DNA of 28,879 nucleotides, taken from a virus. Every line of letters starts with the position of its first letter. Position 1 is the first letter of the stretch. This document shows positions 20,431-27,038 of this stretch, piece after piece. A model generated the notes under the pieces. That model did not search any database. It worked only from the letters and a program-made list of their open reading frames with translations, and was not told the origin of the DNA. Made by a program: the position numbers and the translations under genes. Location of the stretch: IMG/VR virus record IMGVR_UViG_3300023178_000198, positions 1-28,879 of that record; one strand, given 5' to 3'.

Positions 20431-21005
20431 TAATGATTTACATAATAGCCTATCTCGTCAGATATAGTAAAATTGTCAGTCTTTTTTTCGAGTTGTTTTA
20501 AAAATAGGAAATCTTCGGTACTTGATGCTCTGAATCTTATGTCGCTGAATTTAGATTGGTAACAAAATGATATGCCTACATTACTGCACTTTATTTCTTT
20601 GTTGGTAGCAGATCGAGGTATTGTGATAGAATGTCTATTTTTTATTTTAATGTTCATGCGAAATATAACAAAGTCATAAACATTGTATTTATTAAATATC
20701 AAATCTACATATTCATTACTCACAATATCATCATCGTCTAAAAAAGCAATCCATTTATATTTTTCTATATTTTTGTCAATACCAACATTCCTAACAAGAC
20801 CAGCACTATTTTTATGTTTTCCTAGTTTAGTTTTTAAATTAATGCATGAAATTTTTTCGCACGGATGGACTCTCATGCTATCGGTATTATCATAAACTAT
20901 ACAAAGATTCCAGCGGTCATCTGTCTGTCTGTATAGTGAATCAATAGCCTTATGGATAGATTGCCTATTCAATGAAGGCATGATGAATAACACTTTATTA
21001 ATCAT
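20430..21005 (-). CDS. GT-A (family 2-like) glycosyltransferase
   Basis: 191 residues. VLFIMPSLNRQSIHKAIDSLYRQ with LCIVYDNTDSM, then GLVRNVGID and the metal-binding FLDDDDIVSNEYV, standard GT2 features in a short single-domain form. TEDFLFLKQL near 165 may hold the acceptor-side acid. It could glycosylate a surface or virion component. Its ATG overlaps the TGA of the small upstream gene. Confidence 0.9.
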   Translation of the reverse strand: MINKVLFIMPSLNRQSIHKAIDSLYRQTDDRWNLCIVYDNTDSMRVHPCEKISCINLKTKLGKHKNSAGLVRNVGIDKNIEKYKWIAFLDDDDIVSNEYVDLIFNKYNVYDFVIFRMNIKIKNRHSITIPRSATNKEIKCSNVGISFCYQSKFSDIRFRASSTEDFLFLKQLEKKTDNFTISDEIGYYVNH

Positions 21006-21172
21006 AGTGGATGTAAAATTGGATATATATCTATCTGATATTTATGGCTGTTATATCTTTCTTTTAACCAGCCTTTAATATCTTCTATGCTATTGAACGG
21101 GCCAAAAACCATCTTTTCTTCAACAAATCCTTTATAAGAAGATGATATCATCACTATGTATTGGGGTTTCAT
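21002..21172 (-). CDS. 56-residue protein, paralogue of the gene at 26307
   Basis: MKPQYIVMISSSYKGFVEEK, then VFGPFNSIEDIKGWLKERY. The FGPF..ie...W.... pattern matches the 60-residue protein at 26307-26489. ATG overlaps the stop of the upstream 27-residue frame (ATGA). Unknown function. Confidence 0.72.
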   Translation of the reverse strand: MKPQYIVMISSSYKGFVEEKMVFGPFNSIEDIKGWLKERYNSHKYQIDIYPILHPL

Positions 21173-21252
21173 CTATCATACCTACTAAAATATGCGTGAA
21201 AAACAACCTCTATTGCTATAATAATTGCTATAGTTATAAAAAGTTCTGTCAT
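21169..21252 (-). CDS. 27-residue membrane microprotein
   Basis: MTELFITIAIIIAIEVVFHA then YFSRYDR: one helix only. The ATG overlaps the upstream TGA and its own TGA overlaps the next ATG, both as ATGA, which is the main support that it is translated. Confidence 0.55.
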   Translation of the reverse strand: MTELFITIAIIIAIEVVFHAYFSRYDR

Positions 21253-21500
21253 TTATTCTTAGGGTATTTACTTTTTAATAGGTCGGCTACTTGTCCAGCG
21301 GTAAACTGAACGGTATTACCTCCCCAGAAATATTCATTAACAAGATCAACAATATCACCAGCAATAGGACTATCGAAAAATAATCTGCAAGTACGAGGAC
21401 TATATTCTTCCATTATGTAGATGCAAACATCTTCATAGAACATATGTTGCATCGCTCGGATTTTAGCCTCTCGCAATTCTTTATTGCTTTTCTTTTTCAC
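21249..21500 (-). CDS. hypothetical protein with GTG start
   Basis: 83 residues. Lys-rich helix at the start, then EYSPRTCRLFFDSP, NEYFWGGNTVQFTAGQVADLL. GTG at 21500 overlaps the upstream TGA (GTGA) and AAGGA lies nine bases before it. Not recognised. Confidence 0.7.
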   Translation of the reverse strand: MKKKSNKELREAKIRAMQHMFYEDVCIYIMEEYSPRTCRLFFDSPIAGDIVDLVNEYFWGGNTVQFTAGQVADLLKSKYPKNK

Positions 21501-21694
21501 GGGTTAATCCTTAGCATAGCGATTAGTTTGTTTCCAGTTTTTTCTGCACTATAACTCTTATTCTTAGAGTCGAGTAGAATTCTATCAACAACCTCGCTAT
21601 TCTTTTTAAGGGTGATTTTCTTTGCTGTTTTTTGTCCGTAAGTTTTTTCAACAAACGCAAGAACTTCGGTATTAAAATCAATAGTATCTGTCAT
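21497..21694 (-). CDS. 65-residue hypothetical protein
   Basis: MTDTIDFNTEVLAFVEKTYG, then KKITLKKNSEVVDRILLDS. Mostly helical and charged. SD GGAGTTAGT directly upstream. Not recognised. Confidence 0.68.
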   Translation of the reverse strand: MTDTIDFNTEVLAFVEKTYGQKTAKKITLKKNSEVVDRILLDSKNKSYSAEKTGNKLIAMLRINP

Positions 21695-21695
21695 A

Positions 21696-21923
21696 CTAAC
21701 TCCTTATAGTTATCAAGTTAAAACACTGACTCATAGTATCTAACATTTTATTGGATTGCATTTCAATTAATATAGCAATACCTTCTATAGCATTAGAGTA
21801 TCTATCAACATCTGTAACACCCTCTATATAATCGTGAAGCATATTCGCTGAGATTGTGCGAAGATCATCCGCATAAATTGTTGTTCTTAGTATTTCTTGC
21901 TCAAGATCAAATCGGTCTTTCAT
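21696..21923 (-). CDS. 75-residue helical phage protein
   Basis: MKDRFDLEQEILRTTIYADD, LHDYIEGVTDVDRYSNAIEG; all helical. The 'D.E.qI......DL..i......d......d....nal.G...l....' arrangement looks familiar in phage small proteins. One base separates its stop from the next start. Function unknown. Confidence 0.72.
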   Translation of the reverse strand: MKDRFDLEQEILRTTIYADDLRTISANMLHDYIEGVTDVDRYSNAIEGIAILIEMQSNKMLDTMSQCFNLITIRS

Positions 21924-21932
21924 ATTATTCCT

Positions 21933-22118
21933 TTAGTCAAGAGTGTCCCAATTAATAGCCATAACAAGCCGACCATCTATTTCTAGCACATCGCAGGGAT
22001 ATTCATCCCCTGTTTCTATATTGTGCATCATTACGTCGTGATCTTCTCTTAGCAAACCTTTTTCTCTTTGCTCAAGTAAAAACTTTAACAAATCTTTCCA
22101 TGTTAGTTGGTTTAACAT
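21933..22118 (-). CDS. 61-residue phage protein (LTWKDLLKFL)
   Basis: LTWKDLLKFLLEQREKGLL, HDVMMHNIETGDEYPCDVLEI, GRLVMAINW: an alpha helix followed by a small beta sheet, a short phage type I recall without a function. Overlaps the upstream stop by one base. Confidence 0.75.
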   Translation of the reverse strand: MLNQLTWKDLLKFLLEQREKGLLREDHDVMMHNIETGDEYPCDVLEIDGRLVMAINWDTLD

Positions 22119-22336
22119 TATCTGGCTCTCCTGTTTGCCCTGTCTAGAATACGCCTAGTTTCTTTAGCATTAGCACTACACATTACAAGTTGTGGTGCTG
22201 TTTTATGTCCGTAATCCATATAGCCTAACATTCTTTTTTCTGTAGAACAATGCCTACAAACTTGAGGCTTATTAAATTCTTGAATAAATTCAGCCCGCAT
22301 AAAATCAATTTGCTGATAACAACCAACGCATCGCAT
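22118..22336 (-). CDS. zinc-ribbon small protein
   Basis: 72 residues: MRCVGCYQQ and VCRHCSTEKR give two CxxC pairs (3-6, 27-30), then an Arg-rich helix RRILDRANRRAR. Likely metal-binding and nucleic-acid-binding. SD GGAGACATTTCT upstream. Promoter 22363-22391 belongs to it and to the following small genes. Confidence 0.78.
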   Translation of the reverse strand: MRCVGCYQQIDFMRAEFIQEFNKPQVCRHCSTEKRMLGYMDYGHKTAPQLVMCSANAKETRRILDRANRRAR

Positions 22337-22362
22337 AGAAATGTCTCCAAGTGTTTCACTTC

Positions 22363-22391
22363 ATTATACCATAGTTATCGGCAACTGTCAA
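22363..22391 (-). promoter_or_regulatory. sigma70-like promoter with GCCGATA spacer
   Basis: -35 TTGACA (22391-22386), 17-base spacer GTTGCCGATAACTATGG, -10 TATAAT (22368-22363), extended TGG. The best match to consensus in the window. Confidence 0.88.
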
Positions 22392-22400
22392 GCGAAATCT

Positions 22401-23525
22401 TTAGGGTAAGGTTCCGTTATTCCTGCCACAAAGTATAAAATGTAAATCTGGATCTATATCATAAGTAGTAGATTGTACCCTACCATCAGCAAAAGACATA
22501 ATAAATACACTAGGATGAGCAGCACCAAAAATAGTCGCTATATTTAGTTCTCCGTCAGTTTGTGGTGGATCATATCCCCACCTAACATTATTACTGGAAA
22601 AACCCACAAACATACTTCTATTGTCTCCATCGGTTATTCCATAACCATCCTTGTAAACATATTTTTCTCCGATTAAATAAACATTACTAGCACCATCAAT
22701 TAGATGTGCATTTGTTGTATTTACCATTCTGCCCACAATACCATCAGTAATATCCGGCAATACTCCACATAATCCTCTATTAAGAAATTTTGTTGTATTA
22801 TCTTGACTAAGCCATTGATCGCCTTCATTTAAACTAGAGGGTTGGCATCCCGGTTGGTTCAATAAAACGTCTAGAGGCTGATTACAGTCGCCACAGATAC
22901 CAATATGGTCATGTTTGTGGTTCCTATGTCCTCCACTAGACAAACTACTAATTTTTTGCTTTATACTATTGCCTCCATTTCCTCTAGTGCTACCGGGAGG
23001 TTTATGACATATAACTACTTCTGTATTACTTTTTATATTGGATCTTATTAGAGCGTCTATACTTGGACAACTTCCTGCTGATCCTCCATTGATAGCATAA
23101 TCCGATCTTGTAGATTTAGGTAATACAATACTTGGCAGATAAGAATTGCCATAATCATAAAACTCTGCTGTTCTTCTTGTGGGACAAATAAAATCTGGCA
23201 TTAGTACGCTATGATAGTTGTCATTATCATATTCTGTTTGTCTTTCAATGTACGGCAAAACATTATAAGTCCATCCTGCTGGTTGTTGTCTATTTATTCT
23301 GCCTTTAACTGCTAACCAATTACCTCCCCACCCACCACCGGGATAAGTATGCCATTTACTTTCGTAGTTAATTATTGCTTTACTTAACTGATAAATATGA
23401 TTGCTGCAAGATGTTCGTCTAGACGATTCTCTTGCTGCTTGAATCGCAGGCAAAGTTATTCCTAATAGAATAGATACTATTGCAATAACTACAAGAAGTT
23501 CAATAATGGTATATGCTTTTCTCAT
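22401..23525 (-). CDS. DUF1559 protein with prepilin-type N-terminus
   Basis: 374 residues. The type IV pilin-like leader MRKA-YTIIELLVVIAIVSIL is followed by PAIQAARESSRRTSCSNHI and YESKWHTYPGGG, as in DUF1559 proteins that are expanded in planctomycetes and relatives. The C-terminal HPSVFIMSFADGRVQS is the usual closing motif. Cleavage would be after Ala instead of Gly, with Glu at +5 kept. A His/Cys-rich insertion (GGHRNHKHDHIGICGDC, about 190-215) is less usual. Expected to be exported and assembled as a pseudopilin. Strong pointer to the host lineage; acquisition from a host is inferred. Confidence 0.93.
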   Translation of the reverse strand: MRKAYTIIELLVVIAIVSILLGITLPAIQAARESSRRTSCSNHIYQLSKAIINYESKWHTYPGGGWGGNWLAVKGRINRQQPAGWTYNVLPYIERQTEYDNDNYHSVLMPDFICPTRRTAEFYDYGNSYLPSIVLPKSTRSDYAINGGSAGSCPSIDALIRSNIKSNTEVVICHKPPGSTRGNGGNSIKQKISSLSSGGHRNHKHDHIGICGDCNQPLDVLLNQPGCQPSSLNEGDQWLSQDNTTKFLNRGLCGVLPDITDGIVGRMVNTTNAHLIDGASNVYLIGEKYVYKDGYGITDGDNRSMFVGFSSNNVRWGYDPPQTDGELNIATIFGAAHPSVFIMSFADGRVQSTTYDIDPDLHFILCGRNNGTLP

Positions 23526-23529
23526 TTCA

Positions 23530-23802
23530 TTATTCCGAATGTAATTCTTGTTTTCTTTGTTTTAAAAAACTAATGGTAGCATCAAAACAAGACTCACAAA
23601 GATCAACATGGTATGTATCGCCATCTTTCTTCGACATATAACCCCACTGAGCGGATAATTTCGCACTTTCTGTGCCATATGTTTCGTCAGTGCAACATTC
23701 TCCACAAACGTCACAATAGGTTACTTGTGTGTTTGCTAATTTATTTAACACAGTTGCATCCTCACTCATTATTTGTTTAGCGATTTTTAATTGATCATCC
23801 AT
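23530..23802 (-). CDS. Cys-rich, likely zinc-binding protein
   Basis: 90 residues: TYCDVCGECCTDETYG (29-44) and VDLCESCFD (67-75) provide two CxxC pairs and suggest a zinc ribbon or treble clef. Helical ends. Start overlaps the upstream gene by 8 bases. Not otherwise recognised. Confidence 0.75.
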   Translation of the reverse strand: MDDQLKIAKQIMSEDATVLNKLANTQVTYCDVCGECCTDETYGTESAKLSAQWGYMSKKDGDTYHVDLCESCFDATISFLKQRKQELHSE

Positions 23803-24151
23803 TTTTATTTCTACATTTATTACAAAGTGTCATTACCCAACCCTGCTTGTTAGGACTACCGGGACAACCACATCTTTCGCAAATTTTATAACTCATTTCT
23901 TCTGCCATATCGACAACACCTCTAATATAATCATCGCCGCCAATATAGTAGATTCTAAGACCTCCCCATTTTTCTTTTATCTGGTCAAAAGTTACAGGAT
24001 AATAATCTGATTTTTTATTCTTTTCGTGCTGCTTAATTCTATAACAAACGCTAGAGATAATATCATGCCAGCCGAAATTCACTTCTATACCAATATTGGC
24101 AAATAGGTCTGGATACTTTTCGTACAGTTCATCCCAAGATTTTTCAGTCAT
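23795..24151 (-). CDS. conserved phage/bacterial protein with IKEKWGGLRIYY and a Cys cluster
   Basis: 118 residues. GWHDIISSVCYRIKQH, FDQIKEKWGGLRIYYIGGDD, VVDMAEEMSYKICERCGCPG, GWVMTLCNKC form a well-known phage and bacterial protein type whose function I do not know. Two CxxC pairs at the C-terminal side likely bind zinc. GGAGTTTATTAAA precedes the ATG. Confidence 0.85.
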   Translation of the reverse strand: MTEKSWDELYEKYPDLFANIGIEVNFGWHDIISSVCYRIKQHEKNKKSDYYPVTFDQIKEKWGGLRIYYIGGDDYIRGVVDMAEEMSYKICERCGCPGSPNKQGWVMTLCNKCRNKNG

Positions 24152-24180
24152 TTTAATAAACTCCAGACATGGTAAAAATA

Positions 24181-24203
24181 GGGGTTTGAAGTTATCGCCC
24201 CCC
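24181..24203 (-). terminator. G/C stem-loop followed by a U-rich tract
   Basis: GGGG...CCCC with loop CGATAACTTCAAA, followed by TATTTTT on the minus strand: an intrinsic-terminator shape after the membrane-protein gene at 24210. The loop closely resembles that of the stem at 24943-24967. Confidence 0.6.
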
Positions 24204-24209
24204 GTAAAA

Positions 24210-24356
24210 TTAAACTTCTTCTAGAACTTCCTTGTTTGATTCATAATCTGATTGATGAAATTTATCATAACCCATGAATACTTGACTAGTAAGAACGCCC
24301 ATGCCCGCTATTAGCGTTACAACAACGCCACAGACGAAAAGGGCAAAATCAGTCAT
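24210..24356 (-). CDS. 48-residue membrane microprotein
   Basis: MTDFALFVCGVVVTLIAGMGV then GYDKFHQSDYESNKEVLEE: one transmembrane segment and an acidic tail. GGGAGATATTTTA precedes the ATG. Overlaps the end of the upstream membrane-protein gene by 8 bases. Confidence 0.7.
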   Translation of the reverse strand: MTDFALFVCGVVVTLIAGMGVLTSQVFMGYDKFHQSDYESNKEVLEEV

Positions 24357-24510
24357 TAAAATATCTCCCTAGAGTTAGAATGCTAGGAACCCAAAGTCCC
24401 ACAAAAATACCCTGCTCCTTTGCTACTTCTGGATTTCCTAGAAACCAGAGTGAAACGCTCAAAGCGAAACTAGCGAAAGCAGCAACAACAAAATAACTCT
24501 TACTATTCAT
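24349..24510 (-). CDS. 53-residue two-pass membrane protein
   Basis: MNSKSYFVVAAFASFALSVS, then GNPEVAKEQGIFVGLWVPSI: two hydrophobic segments joined by a polar loop. The GIFVGLW.P...L shape is familiar from phage membrane proteins. AAAGGTTGATT precedes the ATG; promoter at 24547. Confidence 0.75.
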   Translation of the reverse strand: MNSKSYFVVAAFASFALSVSLWFLGNPEVAKEQGIFVGLWVPSILTLGRYFND

Positions 24511-24546
24511 AATCAACCTTTCAGTTAAAGTAAATCAAACAATTCT

Positions 24547-24575
24547 AGTATACCACATGGTATTCTTTTTGTCAA
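24547..24575 (-). promoter_or_regulatory. sigma70-like promoter
   Basis: -35 TTGACA (24575-24570), 17-base spacer AAAAGAATACCATGTGG, -10 TATACT (24552-24547), extended TGG. Serves the membrane-protein pair at 24510 and 24356. Spacer lacks CGATA. Confidence 0.78.
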
Positions 24576-24916
24576 CGCCTAGAGTATCTTTTGCAGCAAT
24601 ACCACATACCATTTTTACTCTGAGCATATCCTACGTCTACAACAGGCATACCACTATTACTATAGCAGCAATTGTGATATGCTTGTTCTTGTGACCAGCC
24701 ACTTCCACAACCCTCATATAGACCGGGATGACCGCCGAAATGACTGACATAATTTCTTTCTGCCATAGTATTAGCAACTCCTTGTGCCGAACTATTATCT
24801 ACAGCACTATACTTCATACTAGTATAACTACTGGTAGTATAATACTTTCGTCTTTTAGCCTCACAAACATTACTAAGCATAACTAGAGCAATCAAACAAA
24901 CAATAATCTTCTTCAT
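24572..24916 (-). CDS. secreted protein of planctomycete HFGG...EGCG type
   Basis: 114 residues. Signal peptide MKKIIVCLIALVMLSNVCEA, then a Ser/Thr/Tyr linker, then GVANTMAERNYVSHFGGHPG, YEGCGSGWSQEQAYHNCCY and PVVDVGYAQSKNGMWYCCKRY. This short domain (HFGG, EGvG, NCCY, ...ngmWY..) I recall from exported proteins of planctomycetes. Six or more Cys in the mature part suggest disulfides outside the cytoplasm. SD AAGGAGGAATATTTAT. Probably host-derived. Confidence 0.8.
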   Translation of the reverse strand: MKKIIVCLIALVMLSNVCEAKRRKYYTTSSYTSMKYSAVDNSSAQGVANTMAERNYVSHFGGHPGLYEGCGSGWSQEQAYHNCCYSNSGMPVVDVGYAQSKNGMWYCCKRYSRR

Positions 24917-24942
24917 ATAAATATTCCTCCTTGAATAAAAGT

Positions 24943-24967
24943 GGGGGATTGATGCTATCGCACCCCC
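24943..24967 (-). terminator. G5/C5 stem-loop in the leader of the secreted protein
   Basis: GGGGG and CCCCC enclose TGCGATAGCATCAAT, followed by ACTTTTATT on the minus strand. Located eight bases after the stop of the Cys-rich gene and 27 before the next ATG. Terminator-like, but the loop matches that of 24181-24203 at 10 of 12 bases. Confidence 0.6.
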
Positions 24968-24974
24968 TTAAAAA

Positions 24975-25289
24975 TTACTTACAATTACACTTGCAATTAC
25001 AATCGCAAGGATTGCAACTACGCTTTGTCACGGTAGTTGATCGAACAGTATTGCAGCAACCGTCGATAATTTCCCGTGTTGTTGAACAGCAACCATCGGA
25101 AACGCTATGCTTAATCACAACATATCCTCGTCGCCCAAACAATCCTCTGCGACGAATACGGCAGTCACTACAACTGTCGCATGATTCCTTCGCAACAACA
25201 ACGCTTTGAGGTTCTGCTGGGGTTGGTGCTTCACCAGCAAAAGCAGAAACAGCAAAGGCTGACAAAATTAGTGCAACAAAAATTCTCAT
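24975..25289 (-). CDS. secreted Cys-rich protein
   Basis: 104 residues. Signal peptide MRIFVALILSAFAVSAFA ends near residue 18. The mature part has about 15 Cys, including ESCDSCSDC, DGCCSTTRE, DGCCNTVRS and a C-terminal CNPCDCNCKCNCK, plus RRGLFGRRG. Metal binding or extensive disulfides are likely. Resembles small exported planctomycete proteins. SD GGAGGAAAT upstream. Confidence 0.8.
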   Translation of the reverse strand: MRIFVALILSAFAVSAFAGEAPTPAEPQSVVVAKESCDSCSDCRIRRRGLFGRRGYVVIKHSVSDGCCSTTREIIDGCCNTVRSTTVTKRSCNPCDCNCKCNCK

Positions 25290-25324
25290 ATTTCCTCCTG
25301 AAATAACTAACTAACAAAAAGGGC

Positions 25325-25344
25325 ATCGTAAAACCTATTACGAT
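25325..25344 (-). terminator. probable terminator after the second HhH-GPD-like gene
   Basis: ATCGTAA and TTACGAT pair over a 6-base loop and are followed by GCCCTTTTT on the minus strand. Ten bases after the stop at 25354. AT-rich stem, so of moderate strength. Confidence 0.5.
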
Positions 25345-25353
25345 TAAAAACCT

Positions 25354-25941
25354 TTAGTCTAATCTGCCGCTCATTTGTGTCCAGATTAAAAGATCAACAG
25401 CGGCTAAACTCATACCGGGATAATGTTCTTGCATAAGAGACTTGCATAGTCCTGCGAGATATTCGTACTTATCTTTATTTTGTGGAGTATTATTCGGCAC
25501 TCCAACAACGTGACATTTTTCTTTCATCCATCTTAATATGTGGGTATCTAGTACAATTTCTTCACAAAATTCTCTACTGTGAAGAAGAAAGAACCTACTG
25601 GTCTTATGACTAACTCCATAAATATTCATTAAATCTTCACGATTGCAATTTCGCAGGTCTAAATCGAGACTCTGCCATATCGCTTTCGTTATTCTATTAT
25701 ACTGCCCAACTCTATGGCTGACAAGTAGATTGTGCAATCCTTCCTCGCCTAATTCTCTAATACCTTCAAATGGAGTTTGCCATGACGGTAATTTATTAAG
25801 AAAGTTTGCTAATACTCTGCTAGTTGTGTCGCTATTTTTACCAGCAACAAGAATACAGAATAACCAAAAAACCTCCAACGCATAATCTGTTCTATTATAG
25901 TTTGTAATTTCTGTGGGGATTACAACATTAGAATTTTCCAT
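25354..25941 (-). CDS. HhH-GPD-like DNA glycosylase-fold protein (second copy)
   Basis: 195 residues. All-helical with YGVSHKTSRFFLL (108-120) as the helix-hairpin-helix and VLDTHILRWM (130-139) containing the catalytic-type Asp132 before H-x-x-R. Closest in layout to OGG1/AGOG-like glycosylases, though without their N-terminal domain. ATG at 25941 is chosen since GGGAG lies eight bases before it and it overlaps the upstream TAA; 25956 is the alternative. Probable role in recognising damaged or modified bases. Confidence 0.78.
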   Translation of the reverse strand: MENSNVVIPTEITNYNRTDYALEVFWLFCILVAGKNSDTTSRVLANFLNKLPSWQTPFEGIRELGEEGLHNLLVSHRVGQYNRITKAIWQSLDLDLRNCNREDLMNIYGVSHKTSRFFLLHSREFCEEIVLDTHILRWMKEKCHVVGVPNNTPQNKDKYEYLAGLCKSLMQEHYPGMSLAAVDLLIWTQMSGRLD

Positions 25942-26093
25942 TACGACAACTCCCATTCAAAGACTTCTGTTCCTTCGCCAATTACATAAATAACAGGAAG
26001 ATAGCAAGATATTGATTTAACAATATAATATCCAGAAAGAATATCATCATCTGGATCATTCCAATAGACTTCATCTCCGACACTATATTTCAT
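25941..26093 (-). CDS. 50-residue phage protein (WNDPDDD...SGYY)
   Basis: MKYSVGDEVYWNDPDDDILS followed by GYYIVKSI and VIYVIGEGTEVFEWEL: a small SH3-like beta protein pattern seen in phages. It ends on TAATG shared with the next gene. First likely translated gene from the promoter at 26165. Confidence 0.72.
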   Translation of the reverse strand: MKYSVGDEVYWNDPDDDILSGYYIVKSISCYLPVIYVIGEGTEVFEWELS

Positions 26094-26164
26094 CACTATT
26101 AAAATCCGTTAGCCAAAGTAAAGTGTAGACAACAATGAACAACACTAGGGTAGTCAGACTGTCC

Positions 26165-26193
26165 ATTATACTACCCTTATCGGCTAGGGTCAA
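26165..26193 (-). promoter_or_regulatory. sigma70-like promoter with GCCGATA spacer
   Basis: -35 TTGACC (26193-26188), 17-base spacer CTAGCCGATAAGGGTAG, -10 TATAAT (26170-26165). Leads to the genes at 26093 and 25941. Confidence 0.8.
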
Positions 26194-26209
26194 GAGAAAA
26201 CTTGAAAAA

Positions 26210-26326
26210 TTATTTAGTCTGTGTTGCCCCTCTTTGCCCTTTTGGTATATAAGGGCAGTTTACACAATTTTTCCCACAACAACTTCCTCTTTTTAATAAT
26301 ATTTCTCTACTCAGTGGTTGCGCCAT
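26210..26326 (-). CDS. 38-residue DUF5522-like protein
   Basis: LLKRGSCCGKNCVNCPYIPK is the core of the short Cys-rich DUF5522 type (rG.CCg..C.nCPY), with four or five Cys for a metal. Overlaps the upstream gene by 20 bases; the SD is weak (GTGAAG), so the call rests on the motif. Confidence 0.7.
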   Translation of the reverse strand: MAQPLSREILLKRGSCCGKNCVNCPYIPKGQRGATQTK

Positions 26327-26489
26327 TTAACTTCACTATATTCCAGTATTTTTTACCACAGTAATTATCTACCCATTCTTCTGCCTCGTATTTTGCACTG
26401 AATGGCCCAAAAACTACGTTCGACCATTTATACCCACTAAAATTAGACATATCTAACACCTTATTGTCTGTACAAATTACTACATACAT
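26307..26489 (-). CDS. 60-residue protein, paralogue of the gene at 21002
   Basis: MYVVICTDNK, then VVFGPFSAKYEAEEWVDNY. Same FGPF...aeeW layout as at 21002-21172. ATG overlaps the TAA of the upstream frame (TAATG). Function unknown. Confidence 0.75.
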   Translation of the reverse strand: MYVVICTDNKVLDMSNFSGYKWSNVVFGPFSAKYEAEEWVDNYCGKKYWNIVKLNGATTE

Positions 26490-26638
26490 TATTCTTCACC
26501 ATTGACTATTTTTTTCATCTTTTTTTCGATATTTTTTATGGTATTTTTTACAGCAACAGACAATTCGTAATCATCTTTATACGCAATAATTGCGTCTAAT
26601 ATTCTCCATGCTTCTTGCTTATTAATATCTATATCCAC
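26489..26638 (-). CDS. 49-residue helical protein (GTG start)
   Basis: VDIDINKQEAWRILDAIIAY then KNTIKNIEKKMKKIVNGEE; helical with a basic C-terminal half. GTG at 26638 follows AGGAGTTTAAA and sits just after the ASCH gene stop. Confidence 0.68.
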   Translation of the reverse strand: MDIDINKQEAWRILDAIIAYKDDYELSVAVKNTIKNIEKKMKKIVNGEE

Positions 26639-26639
26639 T

Positions 26640-27038
26640 TTAAACTCCTGATGGTATCATTATTTGACAACCTAACGTAAAAATAATTCCTTTATTTTCT
26701 GGTGCTGGTTGAGGATCATCAAATTTATTTAAATTACTAACTACCCAACCCCATTTTTCTTTATCGGTTTTCCAGCCATAATCTTTATCTGTTTCGTCTA
26801 CTTTGTGTCTATTATGATCATCTATCCATGCTTGTTCGTTAGGATATTGGAAACTATGACTAAATGTAATAGTGCCTATAATTCTTGCTTTAAAATTTCC
26901 ATGCTTGCCGGGAGTTTCAATTAGTGCCAATTCTTCGCCTTCGTATTTTTCTGGCAAGGGATAACTGCGTGTTTCTACACACTTATCTCCATTAATTAGT
27001 AGGTTTGACCAAGGAGACTGAACATTAATACCAGTCAT
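26640..27038 (-). CDS. ASCH-domain protein
   Basis: 132 residues. GINVQSPWSNLLINGDKCVETRSYPLP at 3-29 and ELALIETPG, ARIIGTITFSHSFQY show the ASCH fold, a PUA-like beta barrel that binds RNA or modified nucleobases. The G.K..E.R..p motif is complete. Overlaps the upstream gene by 14 bases. Could act in RNA binding or translation control; substrate unknown. Confidence 0.88.
   Translation of the reverse strand: MTGINVQSPWSNLLINGDKCVETRSYPLPEKYEGEELALIETPGKHGNFKARIIGTITFSHSFQYPNEQAWIDDHNRHKVDETDKDYGWKTDKEKWGWVVSNLNKFDDPQPAPENKGIIFTLGCQIMIPSGV

Noticed and set aside
24181-24967. PreQ1-like or other known riboswitch for the two similar stems
   Set aside because: The loops do not fit a known riboswitch consensus I can recall, and the downstream genes are not in a matching pathway.
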